The position numbers and the translations under genes were made by a program. The notes beneath the pieces were generated by a model. It had not been told where the DNA came from. It searched no databases and saw nothing but the letters and a program-made list of their open reading frames with translations. A DNA stretch of 64,000 nt from NCBI RefSeq assembly GCF_002017865.1, contig NZ_MTJN01000002.1:3596001-3660000 (forward strand). Direction: 5' to 3'. The stretch is from Rhodoferax fermentans. GTDB taxonomy: Bacteria > Pseudomonadota > Gammaproteobacteria > Burkholderiales > Burkholderiaceae_C. Below are positions 54,549-64,000 of this stretch, piece after piece (position 1 is the stretch's first letter; each line of letters begins with the position of its first letter).

Positions 54549-55860
54549 GAGCCTGTCAGAAATTTTGTGTGTGAGGCATACCATGTCACCAAGGAGCATG
54601 TATCCCGAGCAAGACAAGGAAGGCCGCAGCCGCACAGACGCTGCCAACCATACCCATAGAACTCATTGACCAGTTTGTCAATGGCCCCATGAGCGCAGAG
54701 GCGGTCAATGCCGCTTCTATAGCATTTAGGAAGGCTTTGATTGAGCGAGCTCTGGGTGCTGAACTCACCCATCACCTGGGCTATGCGCGCGGCGCTGATA
54801 GACCTGAGGACGCAAGCAACCACCGCAATGGAGCGACCGCCAAGACCGTACTGACCGAGGACGGTCCCATGCGCATCGAAGTCCCGCGCGACCGCACTGG
54901 CAGCTTCGAGCCCCTGCTCATCCCCAAGCACGAACGCCGCTTCACCGGCTTTGACGACAAGATCATGGCCATGTACGCACGCGGCATGACGATGCGCGAG
55001 ATTCAAGGCTTCTTGGCCGAGCAGTACGCCACGCAAGTCTCACCGGAGTTCATCAGCTCGGTCACCGACGCGGTGATGTCCGAGGTGGCAGCTTGACAGG
55101 CTCGGCCCCTGGAGCCCATGTATCCAGTGGTCTTCTTTGATGCACTGCGCGTGAAGATCCGCGAGGATGCTGTGGTGCGCAACAAGGCCGTCTACCTGGC
55201 CTTGGGTGTGCAGAGTGACGGCACGCGCGACATTCTGGGCCTGTGGATTGAGAACACCGAAGGAGCCAAATTCTGGATGAAAGTGTTCAACGACCTCAAA
55301 ACCCGGGGCGTCAATGACATTCTGATTGCCGTCACCGACGGACTCAAGAGAATGCAGGAGGCTCTGGGCGCAGTGTTCCCTGCCACCACGCTGCAGACTT
55401 GCATCGTCCATCTGATGCGCAACAGCCTGGACTATGCCAGTTGGAAAGACCGCAAGGCGCTGGCAGCGGCCATCAAACCGATTTACAGCGCCGCCAGTGC
55501 CGAGGCGGCGCTGGCGGCTTTGGATGCGTTTGAGACGGGGCCATGGGGTACGAAGTTTCCCACCGTTGCAGTGGCATGGCGGCGCAACTGGGACAAGGTG
55601 ATTCCGTTCTTCGCGTTCCCGGCACACATCCGACGGGTGATCTACACCACCAATGCCATTGAGAGTGTGAATGCCCAGCTGCGCAAAATCATCAAACAAA
55701 GGGGTACTTCCCGTCTGATGATGCAGCTTCAAAGTTGATCTGGTTGGCCTTGCGAAATATCACCACGAACTGGATGCGTGCCAGCAAAGATTGGAAAGAA
55801 GCAATGAATCAGTTCGCAATCCTTCATCAAGATTGCTATACCAATATAGTCAGCCCCTCA
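54549..55860 (+). pseudogene. IS256-family (mutator-type) transposase remnant
   Basis: Reads IPIELIDQFVNGPMSAEAV, then FRKALIERALGAELTHHLGYARG, HRNGATAKTVLTEDGPMRIEVPRDRTGSFEPLLIPKHERRFTGFDDKIMAMYARGMTMREIQGFL, a TGA at 55094-55096 in place of Trp, then the same frame MYPVVFFDALRVKIREDAVV ... RRVIYTTNAIESVNAQLRK. At the GGGG run near 55701 a +1 shift moves the frame to YFPSDDAASKLIWLALRNITTNW, ending LHQD. The start frame near 54600 is also unclear. Left end probably at GAGCCTGTCAGAAATTTTGTG (54549); a matching right end was not found. Confidence 0.85.
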
Positions 55861-56148
55861 AAAAAGCGAAGTGCAACACCCTGCGATGAAACCCAGTAAG
55901 GTATGCACATGAAAACCCCAATCCAGTACAAACAGACTTCACAGATTGGCACAGCTGGCTTGTAGAGCAATCGGGCTCTTTTGTGCGGAAAAGTGCACGG
56001 TCCTGAACGGGCAGATCCGTGCGCTTCACAACGCATCACCCAATCGCGTCAGAAACACCAGCAACTTGTCGCGCAGAATCACGGACCAAAAGTGGCACCG
56101 GCCCTTATAAAACAAGGACCAACAGCTACATAAGCAAGAGCAGCTGAC
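55861..56148. other. Intergenic region with a degenerate dispersed repeat
   Basis: About 290 bases. It contains a small hairpin AGAGC/GCTCT followed by TTTT (55964-55983) and a degenerate repeat GCCCTTATAAAACAAGG (56101-56117). No gene seen. Confidence 0.6.
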
Positions 56149-57897
56149 TCAACCTAACTGGCGTGCCAGCGCGCTCTGGGTGATGCTGTTGAGCGAGCCC
56201 CGGGTGCTGATGGCCTGCGGATCGAGCCGCAGTTCAATCAGCGTGCCCTGGGGTCGGGCCAGCGCCGCCAGCAACTCTTCCTCAAAGTCTTCGGTGCGGT
56301 CGATACACACACTGGCGTAGCCATAGGCCTGGGCCAGCGCGCAGAAGTCCGGGTTGGCCAGCGGTGTGCCAGCCACGCGCTGCGGGTACTCGCGCTCCTG
56401 GTGCATACGGATGGTGCCAAACATGCCGTTGTTGAGCAGCAAAATGATGCTTTTGGCGCCGTGTTGCACGGCTGTGGCCAGTTCCTGCCCGTTCATCAGA
56501 AAGTCGCCATCCCCGGCAATGGTGAAGGCGGTGCGCCCGGTGGTGATGGCTGCGGCAATACCGGCTGGCACGCCATAGCCCATGGCGCCGTTGGTGGGGG
56601 CCAGCTGGGTCTTGTGGCCCTTGGCCAGACCATGGAAGCGGAAGTAACGGTGTAACCAGCTGGCAAAGTTGCCCGCGCCATTGGTCAACACCGCATCCTG
56701 CGGCAGATGCTGTTGCAGCACCGCGATGATTCTCGGCATGTTGACCAACCCCTGAGCGCTGTCCTGCGGCAAGTCGGCGATGTGGCTGGGTTGCAGGTTG
56801 GCCAGGTAGTCGGCGTGGCTGTCGATCGCCCAGCTGGCCCAGGGCAGCTCGGTCGGCGCGGGCAAGTCTTTCAGCGCGGCGGCAGCGCTGGTCACACTGG
56901 CCTGGATGGCCAGGTCGGCCTGGAACACCCGGTTGAGCTCTTCAGCACTGGCGTGGATGTGCACCAGTGTCTGTTTGGGCCGGGGCGACTGGATCAGGGT
57001 GTAGCCGCCGCTGGTGATCTCGCCCAGACGGGCGCCGATGGCCAGGATCAGGTCGCTGTCCTGGATGCGTTGGGCCAGCCGGGGGTTGATGCCCAGACCC
57101 ACGTCGCCCGCATACAGCGGGTGGTGGTTGTCAAAGGTGTCCTGAAAGCGGAACGCATTGCCCACCGGCAGCTGCCAGTGTTCGGCAAACTGCTGCAGAT
57201 CCTGCGCCGCCTGAGGCGACCAGCCGCTGCCTCCCGCAATGACCAGCGGCCGCTTTGCTTTTGAGAGCATCTCACCCAAAATCGATAAGGGCTTGGCGCC
57301 CATTTCTGCCTCAACGGCGGCCACACGCGGCATCACCTGCGGCAGCCCAGCCTCGGGCGCCATCACCTGGGCCAACATGTCTTCCGGCAGCACCAGCACC
57401 ACCGGCCCGGGGCGGCCATTCATGGCGGTGGCAAAAGCGCGCGCCACGTATTCGGGGATGCGTCGGGCGTCATCAATGCGCTCCACCAGCTTGGCCAAAC
57501 CCCGGGTTGAGGGGCCCAAAAAACTCAGGTAGTTGACTTCCTGGAAGGCCTCGCGGTCACGGGTGTCGCTGGCCACATCCCCAACAAACAGCACCATCGG
57601 TGTGCCGTCCTGGTAGGCGGTGTGCACGCCGATGGAGGCATTGGTGGCACCCGGCCCCCGGGTGACAAAACAGACACCGGGGCGGCGTGTTAACTTGCCA
57701 TGGGCCTCAGCCATGAAAGCCGCGCCGCCCTCCTGCCGGTTGATGACAAACTGGATCTGCTCGCGGTACTGGTAAAAACCATCGAGCACCGCCAGAAAAC
57801 TCTCGCCCGGCACACCAAAAGCATGGGTCACGCCCTGTTCAATCAGACAACGCACCAGCAGGTGCCCGGCAAGGTGGGGGGAAGTGCTTGAATTCAT
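56149..57897 (-). CDS. ThDP-dependent enzyme, acetolactate-synthase-like large subunit
   Basis: 582 residues with the three ThDP-enzyme domains. The N-terminal PYR domain has the activating Glu in RQEGGAAFMAEAHGKLTRRPGVCFVTRGPGATNA, then the central domain, then the PP domain with IAGDGDFLMNGQELATAVQHGAKSIILLLNNGMFG (GDG...N ThDP/Mg motif). Conserved EIR (QEREYPQR). No regulatory small subunit is adjacent, so it may be a catabolic carboligase or decarboxylase rather than IlvB. Convergent with nothing on its right; divergent region to the MFS gene is 62 bases. Confidence 0.92.
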   Translation of the reverse strand: MNSSTSPHLAGHLLVRCLIEQGVTHAFGVPGESFLAVLDGFYQYREQIQFVINRQEGGAAFMAEAHGKLTRRPGVCFVTRGPGATNASIGVHTAYQDGTPMVLFVGDVASDTRDREAFQEVNYLSFLGPSTRGLAKLVERIDDARRIPEYVARAFATAMNGRPGPVVLVLPEDMLAQVMAPEAGLPQVMPRVAAVEAEMGAKPLSILGEMLSKAKRPLVIAGGSGWSPQAAQDLQQFAEHWQLPVGNAFRFQDTFDNHHPLYAGDVGLGINPRLAQRIQDSDLILAIGARLGEITSGGYTLIQSPRPKQTLVHIHASAEELNRVFQADLAIQASVTSAAAALKDLPAPTELPWASWAIDSHADYLANLQPSHIADLPQDSAQGLVNMPRIIAVLQQHLPQDAVLTNGAGNFASWLHRYFRFHGLAKGHKTQLAPTNGAMGYGVPAGIAAAITTGRTAFTIAGDGDFLMNGQELATAVQHGAKSIILLLNNGMFGTIRMHQEREYPQRVAGTPLANPDFCALAQAYGYASVCIDRTEDFEEELLAALARPQGTLIELRLDPQAISTRGSLNSITQSALARQLG

Positions 57898-57958
57898 CGC
57901 AATATTGTCCTGCCAAATCTGGCCTGTCCGAGGCCCCGCAGACAGGCTTGCCCCCGAC

Positions 57959-59176
57959 TCAGGCCCGAGCCTGGGTGCGCTGGCCCACCCCTAGCGCAGC
58001 CACCACACTGAGCAGCAACACAGCGGCAGCCCCCAGCAGCGTGGCGCTATACCAGCCCCGGTCCATGAACGCGCCAAACACCAGCGGCGAGATCGCAAAA
58101 CCGGTGTCCAACCCCGAATAAACCAGGCCATAGACCCGGCCGGTGGCGCCTTTGGGTGTGGCTTTTTTGATCATCATGTCGCGCGAAGGGCCGCCCACCC
58201 CCACCGCAAAACCGGTGCTGGCCAGCACCACCATGCTCAGCGTCGGCCCAAACAGGCCGGTGCCACACAGCCCGAGCAAAACCGCCGCCGCCGACATGGA
58301 CAGCGCCACCACCCGGTCACTCTGGCGCGCATTGGCGGCCACAAAGCCGCCCACAAAGGTGCCCAGCGCACCACACAACATGTACGCGGTGAGGGTGAAC
58401 GTGGCGGTCTCAAAAGGGATGCCGTGCAGCGCCTTGAGGATCGACACCGAAAAGTTCTGCACCACCGCCAGCGTCATGGTCGAGAGCAAAAAGAAGGCAA
58501 AACACCACCACACCACCGGCAGCTTCATGAAAGCCAGGCTGTGTTCGGCAGGTGTGTCAGCCGCATGCACCGCCGCCTGGGTGCTGAGTTTGTCGCGGTT
58601 GAACAGCAGCAAGGTGATGATGGCCAGGTACATCAGCGCAGCCGCCAGGTAGGCACTGCGCCAGCTGTATAGGCTGTTGAGGGTGACAAAAAACACTGGC
58701 GCCAGCGCCCAGCCCAGGTTGCCAGTGAGGCCGTGCGCACTGAAGGCGTGGCCCAGCCGGGCTGCCGAGACACGCTGGTTCAGAATGGTGAAGTCCACCG
58801 GGTGAAAGGTGGCATTGGCCAGCCCGGCCATCGCCGCCACCACCAACAAGCTGCTGTAACCGGTGGCCTGCGAGGCCACCAGGCAGGCCAGCACAAACAG
58901 GCCCAGCGCCGCAAACAACATCGGCCGCGCACCAAGCTTGTCCACCACAAACCCGGCAGAGGCCTGGCCCACACCGGAGACCACAAAAAACGTGCTCGTC
59001 AGCAGCCCGAGCTGCGAAAAACTCAGGCCAAACTCGCTCATGAACACCGGAAACAGCGGCACCAGCAACAGATGGCCAAAGTGCGAGGCCGCATGGGCTA
59101 GCCCGACCAGGCCGATGATGGCCGCGTCTTGTTGCAGGGGGACAGGGGTGGGGAGCGTGTGGGTGGCAGAGGTCAT
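57959..59176 (-). CDS. MFS transporter
   Basis: 405 residues, 12 predicted TM segments (AIIGLVGLAHAASHFGHLLLVPLFPVFMSEFG; LLTSTFFVVSGVGQASAGFVVDKLGARPMLF, motif A-like GxxxDKLGxR; MVVLASTGFAVGVGGPSRDMMIKKATPKGATGRVYGLVYSGLDTGFAISPLV). The HAxSHFxHLLLVPLFP start resembles the fosmidomycin-resistance/CynX-type branch. Substrate unknown. Same strand as the ThDP enzyme downstream, so they may be cotranscribed. Confidence 0.88.
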   Translation of the reverse strand: MTSATHTLPTPVPLQQDAAIIGLVGLAHAASHFGHLLLVPLFPVFMSEFGLSFSQLGLLTSTFFVVSGVGQASAGFVVDKLGARPMLFAALGLFVLACLVASQATGYSSLLVVAAMAGLANATFHPVDFTILNQRVSAARLGHAFSAHGLTGNLGWALAPVFFVTLNSLYSWRSAYLAAALMYLAIITLLLFNRDKLSTQAAVHAADTPAEHSLAFMKLPVVWWCFAFFLLSTMTLAVVQNFSVSILKALHGIPFETATFTLTAYMLCGALGTFVGGFVAANARQSDRVVALSMSAAAVLLGLCGTGLFGPTLSMVVLASTGFAVGVGGPSRDMMIKKATPKGATGRVYGLVYSGLDTGFAISPLVFGAFMDRGWYSATLLGAAAVLLLSVVAALGVGQRTQARA

Positions 59177-59275
59177 GCGGCGATGTTATCGGCATCCATA
59201 CGCTGGCCCTGCTGGCCGCTGGCTAGACTCGGTCACTTGCCGCTTTGGCACGGTTTTCTTCTGAGAGATCTTTGC

Positions 59276-59743
59276 ATGCCCACCCCACCCGACAGCAGCA
59301 GCGCCGCGCTGATAGAACACATCCTCAACACCTTCCACGAAGGCCATCGCCGTGACCTGCCAGCCCTGATCAACCTGGCGCGCCAGCTGCCCACCACGGG
59401 GGCCGCACCGTCGTTTGCCGACGAGTTGCAGGCCTTGATGCTGGACCTGGAGGCGCACATGTTCAAGGAAGAAATGCGCCTGTTCCCGATGATGGAACAA
59501 GGCGGCAACACCCTGATTGGCCTGCTGATCAACGACATGGAGCAAGAGCACGCGCGCCACAGCCAACACACACCGCAGATGACCGCACGTCTGGCCGCGC
59601 TGCAGGTGCCCCCCGACCACCAGACCACGTTGAACGCCCTCAGAACCGGTTGGCAAGCCTTCTTGGACGAGCTGGCCCAACATGTGGCCGCCGAAGACAA
59701 CGGACTTTTCCTGATGTTCAAGACCCCCGACACCGATGTATAA
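59276..59743 (+). CDS. RIC-like HHE di-iron protein without N-terminal domain
   Basis: 155 residues. IEHILNTFHEGHRRDLPALINLARQL, LMLDLEAHMFKEEMRLFPMM, LINDMEQEHARHSQHT and LAQHVAAEDNGLFLMF give the pattern of histidines and glutamates of the hemerythrin half of YtfE/DnrN/ScdA iron-sulfur repair proteins. The N-terminal ScdA_N domain with its Cys is missing. GAGAGATC before the ATG suggests the start at 59276. Confidence 0.88.
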   Translation: MPTPPDSSSAALIEHILNTFHEGHRRDLPALINLARQLPTTGAAPSFADELQALMLDLEAHMFKEEMRLFPMMEQGGNTLIGLLINDMEQEHARHSQHTPQMTARLAALQVPPDHQTTLNALRTGWQAFLDELAQHVAAEDNGLFLMFKTPDTDV

Positions 59744-59807
59744 AAGCACCTGGCACCCAGGATGACGTCTTAACCCACAGCCGCCTGCGCGGCGATGAGG
59801 AGAGCCC

Positions 59808-60503
59808 ATGTCGATCACCATCACCGCCCAACACCTCGCCGCCATTGCCGGGCGCAACACACCGTTGATGGCTGGGCTGGCCGACTGGCTCAACCAGTTG
59901 TGCCCGCAGTACGAGATCGACACACCCCAAGAGTTTTGCCACTTTCTGGCGCAGGCCTGCCACGAGACGGACCACTTTGTGACGCTGCGCGAATACGCCT
60001 CGGGCCGCGCCTACGAAGGCCGAGCCGACCTGGGCAACACCCAGCCCGGCGACGGTGTGCGCTTCAAAGGGCGCGGCATCTTCCAGACCACCGGGCGCGC
60101 CAACTACCTGCAACTGGGCATCAAAAAAGGCCGCCGCGACCTGTTCATCAACAACCCGGCACTGCTGGAGCAGCCCGAGTACGCGGTGTGGAGCGCCTGC
60201 GAATACTGGCGCACGCGTGGCCTCAACGACATCGCCAACCATGCTGATAGCGATGTGCTGAAGAAAAAATACCGGGGCAACATCATCGATGTGTCACCGG
60301 TGGAATACATCAGCCTGGCCATCAACGGGGGTTACAACGGGATGGAGGAACGCAAAAAGTTTTATGCCAAAGCGCAGCAGGTGTTGGTGGCAACCGAGGT
60401 GGCGCCTGCACCGCGTGGACGACCTGCGACGCCCGCCAAAGCCAAACGTCTCAAACTCGCCAGCCCAAAGCGCCGCAGCAAGGCGCCCACCACCCCGGCG
60501 TGA
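59808..60503 (+). CDS. GH19 chitinase/endolysin-like glycosidase
   Basis: 231 residues. ITAQHLAAIAGRNTPLMAGLADWLNQLCPQYEIDTPQEFCHFLAQACHETDHFVTLREYA contains the catalytic Glu in HET, then SGRAYEGRADLGNTQPGDGVRFKGRGIFQTTGRANY, as in phage and bacterial GH19 lysozymes. No signal peptide, so export needs a holin or lysis. C-terminal tail is Lys/Arg/Pro-rich (RGRPATPAKAKRLKLASPKRRSKAP). It is not near other prophage genes. Confidence 0.9.
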   Translation: MSITITAQHLAAIAGRNTPLMAGLADWLNQLCPQYEIDTPQEFCHFLAQACHETDHFVTLREYASGRAYEGRADLGNTQPGDGVRFKGRGIFQTTGRANYLQLGIKKGRRDLFINNPALLEQPEYAVWSACEYWRTRGLNDIANHADSDVLKKKYRGNIIDVSPVEYISLAINGGYNGMEERKKFYAKAQQVLVATEVAPAPRGRPATPAKAKRLKLASPKRRSKAPTTPA

Positions 60504-60533
60504 CGCCATCAAACTATAAAATCAAGAGCTACT

Positions 60534-60554
60534 AGCCCTTATTGAATAAGGGCT
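60534..60554. repeat. Dispersed AGCCCTTAT palindromic repeat
   Basis: AGCCCTTATT-G-AATAAGGGCT is a perfect inverted repeat, preceded by GAGCTACT and followed by GGAGGCC, between the convergent GH19 and clpB genes. It is the best-conserved copy in the window and may end transcription from both sides. Confidence 0.8.
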
Positions 60555-60586
60555 GGAGGCCAATTTCATCTATAAGCCGAGAAACG

Positions 60587-63202
60587 TCAGGCCGCCGCCT
60601 CCGACGCAAAGCTGAACTGCCCTGGCGCGCGGATCGGGTCCACGTCCACATGGATGGTCGCCTTGGGTAGGAACTTGCCTTCCAGCAACAGTTTGGACAG
60701 CGGGTTCTCAATACGCTGCTGGATCGCGCGTTTGAGCGGGCGCGCACCAAACACCGGGTCGAAGCCGACCTTGGCCAACTCGGCCACCGCCGCGTCGCTG
60801 ACCTGTAGGCCCAGCTCCATGTGCGCCAGGCGTGCCGTGAGCACCGCGAGCTGGATCTTGGCAATGTCGGCAATGTGTTGCGCATCCAGGCTGTGGAACA
60901 CCACGGTCTCGTCAATGCGGTTCAAAAACTCGGGGCGGAAGTGGTTTTTGAGCTCATCCGTCACCGCGTCTTTCACATCCTCGTAAGGCTGCCCCACCAT
61001 GGCTTGAATCATTTGCGAGCCGATGTTGCTGGTCATCACAATCACGGTGTTTTTGAAGTCCACAGTGCGGCCCTGGCCGTCGGTCAGGCGGCCATCGTCG
61101 AGCACCTGCAGCAGCACATTGAACACGTCCGGGTGGGCTTTTTCCACCTCGTCAAGCAGCAGCACGCTGTAGGGTTTGCGGCGCACGGCCTCGGTCAGGT
61201 AACCACCTTCTTCGTAACCCACATAACCCGGAGGCGCGCCAATCAAGCGGGCCACGCTGTGTTTCTCCATGAACTCACTCATGTCGACGCGGATCAGGTG
61301 GTCTTCGGAATCAAACAGGAAACCGGCCAACGCCTTGCACAGCTCGGTTTTACCCACACCCGTGGGACCGAGGAACAGGAAACTGCCGGTCGGCCGGTTC
61401 GGGTCAGACAGGCCCGAACGCGACCGGCGGATGGCGTTGGCCACGGCGCCAATCGCTTCGTCCTGCCCGATCACACGCTGGTGCAACTTGGTTTCCATCT
61501 GCAGCAGCTTGTCGCGTTCGCCCTGCATCATCTTGCTGACCGGGATGCCGGTGGCGCGGCTCACCACCTCGGCGATTTCCTCGGCGCCGACCATGGTGCG
61601 CAGCAGCTGCGCGCCGCCGCCGTCCTTGGCCGACTGGGCCTTGCCAGCTTCTTTGTCCTGGGCGGACTTGAGTTTTTTCTCCAAATCAGGCAACTTGCCG
61701 TACTGCAGTTCACCAGCCTTGTTGAAGTCGCCCTTGTCGGTGAGAGCCTTGATTTGGACGCGAACTTTTTCCACCTCTTGCATGATGGTTTTGGAACCCT
61801 GGGCCTGGGCTTTTTCAGCTTTCCAGAGCTCGTCCAGGTCGGCAATTTCTTTTTGCAACGCGGTGATCTCTTCGTTGATCAGCTCCAGGCGCTTTTGCGA
61901 GGCTTCGTCTTTTTCGCGCTTCACGGCCTCGCGTTCAATCTGCAGCTGAATCAGGCGGCGGTCTTTTTTGTCCATGACCTCGGGCTTGGAATCCAGTTCA
62001 ATCTTGATTTTGGAGGCGGCCTCGTCGATCAGGTCAATCGCCTTGTCGGGCAAAAAGCGGTCGGTGATGTAGCGGTGGCTCAGTTCGGCTGCGGCGACGA
62101 TGGCCGGGTCGGTGATCTGCACACCATGGTGCACTTCGTAACGCTCTTTGAGGCCACGCAAGATGGCAATGGTGGCCTCCACCGTCGGCTCACCCACGAT
62201 GATTTTCTGGAAACGCCGCTCCAGTGCGGCGTCTTTTTCGATGTATTTGCGGTATTCGTCCAAGGTGGTGGCGCCCACGCAGTGCAGTTCACCCCGTGCC
62301 AGGGCGGGTTTGAGCATGTTGCCCGCGTCCATCGCGCCTTCGGCCTTGCCCGCACCGACCATGGTGTGCAGCTCGTCGATAAAAACGATGGTCTGACCTT
62401 CGTCCTTGGCCAGGTCTTTGAGCACGTTTTTCAGGCGTTCTTCAAACTCACCGCGGAATTTGGCACCGGCCAGCAAAGACGCCATGTCCAGGCTCAGCAC
62501 GCGTTTGCCCTTGAGTGAATCAGGCACTTCACCAGCCACAATGCGCTGGGCCAGGCCTTCCACAATCGCGGTTTTGCCGACGCCCGGCTCACCAATCAGC
62601 ACCGGGTTGTTCTTGGTGCGGCGTTGTAACACCTGGATCGCGCGGCGGATCTCATCGTCGCGGCCAATCACCGGGTCAAGCTTGCCCGCTCTGGCGCGTT
62701 CGGTCAGGTCGATGCAGTATTTTTTGAGGGATTCGCGCTGGTCTTCGGCATCGGCACTGTCCACATTCTGACCACCCCGCACCGTGTCGATGGCGGTCTC
62801 CAGGCTCTTGCGAGTCAGCCCGTTGCTGCGCGCCAGATCACCCAAAGTGCTTTTGGCATCACTGAGGGCCAGCAGGAACAACTCACTGGCCACAAACTGG
62901 TCGTTGCGTTTGATCGCCTCTTTCTCAGTAGCCTGCAGGATCTTGCCCAGCTCGGGGCCACCCTGCACCTGATCCTGCCCGGTGACCTGCGGCAGCCGTT
63001 TAACCGCCAACTCTGCCCCGGCAAGCAAGCCCGGCACATTGACGCCAGCGCGCTGCAACAGCGCCTTGGGGCCGTCGTCCTGCTTGATCATCGCCACCAG
63101 CAGGTGGGCCGGTTCGATGTACGCGTGGTCATTGGCCAAAGCCAGCGACTGTGCATCGGCCAGGGCCTCTTGAAACTTGGTGGTGAATTTTTCGATACGC
63201 AT
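60587..63202 (-). CDS. clpB: ATP-dependent chaperone ClpB
   Basis: 871-residue Hsp100 disaggregase that works with DnaK to rescue aggregated protein. N-domain ([38 protein letters not shown]), NBD1 with [18 protein letters not shown] and [34 protein letters not shown], the coiled-coil M-domain ([35 protein letters not shown]), NBD2 with [15 protein letters not shown] and [15 protein letters not shown]. No ClpP-binding IGL loop, as expected. Start set to the ATG after GGAGTGCGCC. Heat-shock control is supported by the promoter at 63233-63261. Confidence 0.98.
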   Translation of the reverse strand: MRIEKFTTKFQEALADAQSLALANDHAYIEPAHLLVAMIKQDDGPKALLQRAGVNVPGLLAGAELAVKRLPQVTGQDQVQGGPELGKILQATEKEAIKRNDQFVASELFLLALSDAKSTLGDLARSNGLTRKSLETAIDTVRGGQNVDSADAEDQRESLKKYCIDLTERARAGKLDPVIGRDDEIRRAIQVLQRRTKNNPVLIGEPGVGKTAIVEGLAQRIVAGEVPDSLKGKRVLSLDMASLLAGAKFRGEFEERLKNVLKDLAKDEGQTIVFIDELHTMVGAGKAEGAMDAGNMLKPALARGELHCVGATTLDEYRKYIEKDAALERRFQKIIVGEPTVEATIAILRGLKERYEVHHGVQITDPAIVAAAELSHRYITDRFLPDKAIDLIDEAASKIKIELDSKPEVMDKKDRRLIQLQIEREAVKREKDEASQKRLELINEEITALQKEIADLDELWKAEKAQAQGSKTIMQEVEKVRVQIKALTDKGDFNKAGELQYGKLPDLEKKLKSAQDKEAGKAQSAKDGGGAQLLRTMVGAEEIAEVVSRATGIPVSKMMQGERDKLLQMETKLHQRVIGQDEAIGAVANAIRRSRSGLSDPNRPTGSFLFLGPTGVGKTELCKALAGFLFDSEDHLIRVDMSEFMEKHSVARLIGAPPGYVGYEEGGYLTEAVRRKPYSVLLLDEVEKAHPDVFNVLLQVLDDGRLTDGQGRTVDFKNTVIVMTSNIGSQMIQAMVGQPYEDVKDAVTDELKNHFRPEFLNRIDETVVFHSLDAQHIADIAKIQLAVLTARLAHMELGLQVSDAAVAELAKVGFDPVFGARPLKRAIQQRIENPLSKLLLEGKFLPKATIHVDVDPIRAPGQFSFASEAAA

Positions 63203-63232
63203 GGCGCACTCCAAACAAAGTGAATTGCTTCA

Positions 63233-63261
63233 CACATGGGGGCCTTGTTGGTGCTTTCAAG
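63233..63261 (-). promoter_or_regulatory. Sigma-32 (RpoH) promoter of clpB
   Basis: On the minus strand CTTGAAA (63261-63255) is followed by 13 bases and then CCCCATGTG (63241-63233), an excellent match to the RpoH consensus CTTGAAA-N13-CCCCATNT. It lies about 30-60 bases upstream of the clpB start. Confidence 0.9.
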
Positions 63262-63631
63262 CGGAGCAGCGGTTGCAGAATCCGTTTAGCGGCAAGCACT
63301 TGATTCCACATTCGGCAAGATGTCGGTGGAGTGAGTGCCTGCATTGCAGCGGGAGCCGACATCCGCGAACGGAAGCTCACTGGAAGTCCAAATGAGTGAA
63401 CCTCGCCAGTCCAGCAGCAAGCGCGTTTTCGGTACGTTCATTGTGGGATATGCGCTTGGCTGATCCGGGTATGGATTGAACAGCCACTGATCTTCAACCT
63501 TGAGGAACCTATGGACGATTGACTTGAAATGGACATGTCCTTTGCGGCCGTAAGTCTGCAGGCGGTACGAACGGTGACGACCTCACGAGCGTAAAATTCT
63601 TGGCTCGGGCACCCGATAACAACAACGAAAC
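63262..63631. other. Intergenic region between clpB and acyl-CoA ligase
   Basis: About 370 bases with no convincing gene. It holds an 8-bp inverted repeat GATGTCGG (63319-63326) / CCGACATC (63356-63363), a possible operator; no terminator or RNA gene recognised. Confidence 0.6.
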
Positions 63632-64000
63632 ATGAGTGATAGCCACATGCCGGTCCGTCTCGTCCAATCCACCGCGTCTGCTTACTCCTACCCTCTGCTG
63701 ATCAAGCAATTGCTGCTCACGCCGCTTGCCACCGTGCCAGAGCGTGAAATCACCTACCAGGGCAAAGTCCGCTACACCTACCGGACGCTTCGTGAACGTA
63801 TTGGCCGGCTGGCCTCTGCGCTGGCGGGAATCGGTGTCCAGGCGGGGCAAACCGTGGCAATGATGGATTGGGACAGCCACCGCTACCTTGAAGCCTTTTT
63901 CGCGGTCCCGATGATGGGTGCCATCTTGCAGACCGTCAACGTCCGGCTGAGCCCGGAGCAGATTCTTTACACGCTGAACCACGCCGGTGCAGACGTCCTC
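63632..64000 (+). CDS. AMP-binding (acyl-CoA synthetase-like) enzyme, partial
   Basis: First 123 residues only (runs off the right edge): MSDSHMPVRLVQSTASAYSYPLLIKQLLLTPLATVPEREITYQGKVRYTYRTLRERIGRLASALAGIGVQAGQTVAMMDWDSHRYLEAFFAVPMMGAILQTVNVRLSPEQI, matching the N-terminal region of long/medium-chain acyl-CoA ligases (A3-A5 core not yet reached). Activates a carboxylate as an adenylate, then a CoA thioester. Substrate unknown. Confidence 0.9.
   Translation, partial: MSDSHMPVRLVQSTASAYSYPLLIKQLLLTPLATVPEREITYQGKVRYTYRTLRERIGRLASALAGIGVQAGQTVAMMDWDSHRYLEAFFAVPMMGAILQTVNVRLSPEQILYTLNHAGADVL

Overview
The window is about 64 kb of chromosome from a betaproteobacterium of the Comamonadaceae type (Rhodoferax/Albidiferax/Polaromonas-like). 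I infer this from the GC-rich codon use, the Burkholderiales-style gene neighbours (lol operon next to recJ, fkpB-ispH, a trpS with a C-terminal extension) and a dispersed AGCCCTTAT palindromic repeat that I associate with this group. No rRNA operon and no CRISPR array are visible. One tRNA (Ser, CGA) is present.

Layout. 1-2.4 kb: the 5' part of a MoxR ATPase, an Lrp/AsnC regulator and a divergent DMT exporter. 2.4-7 kb: a tightly overlapping minus-strand operon, lolC/E - lolD - degenerate bacteriohemerythrin - tatD - CoA-binding protein - 3'-5' exonuclease. 7-14.3 kb: a plus-strand series: conserved hypothetical, recJ, PHP phosphoesterase, DMT transporter, YciO/Sua5-like protein, M50 protease, trpS, tRNA-Ser. 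14.3-27.0 kb: an integrative element (below). 27.3-38.5 kb: conserved hypothetical; thiamine uptake operon thiB-thiP-thiQ under a TPP riboswitch with its terminator; pta; NadR-like ATPase; serS; ispH; fkpB; radC; Smr protein. 38.5-40 kb: an IS5-family element with a CTAA target duplication, inserted at codon 4 of a small gene. 40-52.5 kb: hybrid histidine kinase, truncated haemoglobin, FtsX-type permease, PAS-GGDEF protein with a periplasmic amino-acid-binding-like protein, Mrp/ApbC, patatin, metG. 52.6-56.1 kb: nitroreductase-like lipoprotein, then a graveyard of an IS3-family remnant broken by an IS256-family remnant. 56.1-64 kb: ThDP-dependent acetolactate-synthase-like enzyme, MFS transporter, RIC-like HHE protein, GH19 endolysin-like enzyme, clpB with a sigma32-type promoter, and the start of an acyl-CoA ligase.

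The most interesting region is the element at 14.3-27.0 kb beside tRNA-Ser. It has a tyrosine integrase, an AT-rich region with two exact DnaA boxes and iteron-like TGAGGGCA repeats, a small HTH gene, several unknown small genes, an AlpA-type regulator, a winged-helix-like protein, one 877-residue tail tape-measure protein, a 132-residue partner, and a 974-residue PriCT/Toprim/DUF927 primase-helicase. No capsid, terminase, portal, baseplate, tail-tube or lysis gene is present. The layout resembles a P4/PICI-like satellite, with replication and integration functions plus one tail-length protein and nothing else of a virion. TGAGGGCA repeats cluster both beside the integrase and just after the primase-helicase gene, reminiscent of the paired ori/crr arrangement of P4. 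The right end also carries a four-copy degenerate repeat family of unknown role.
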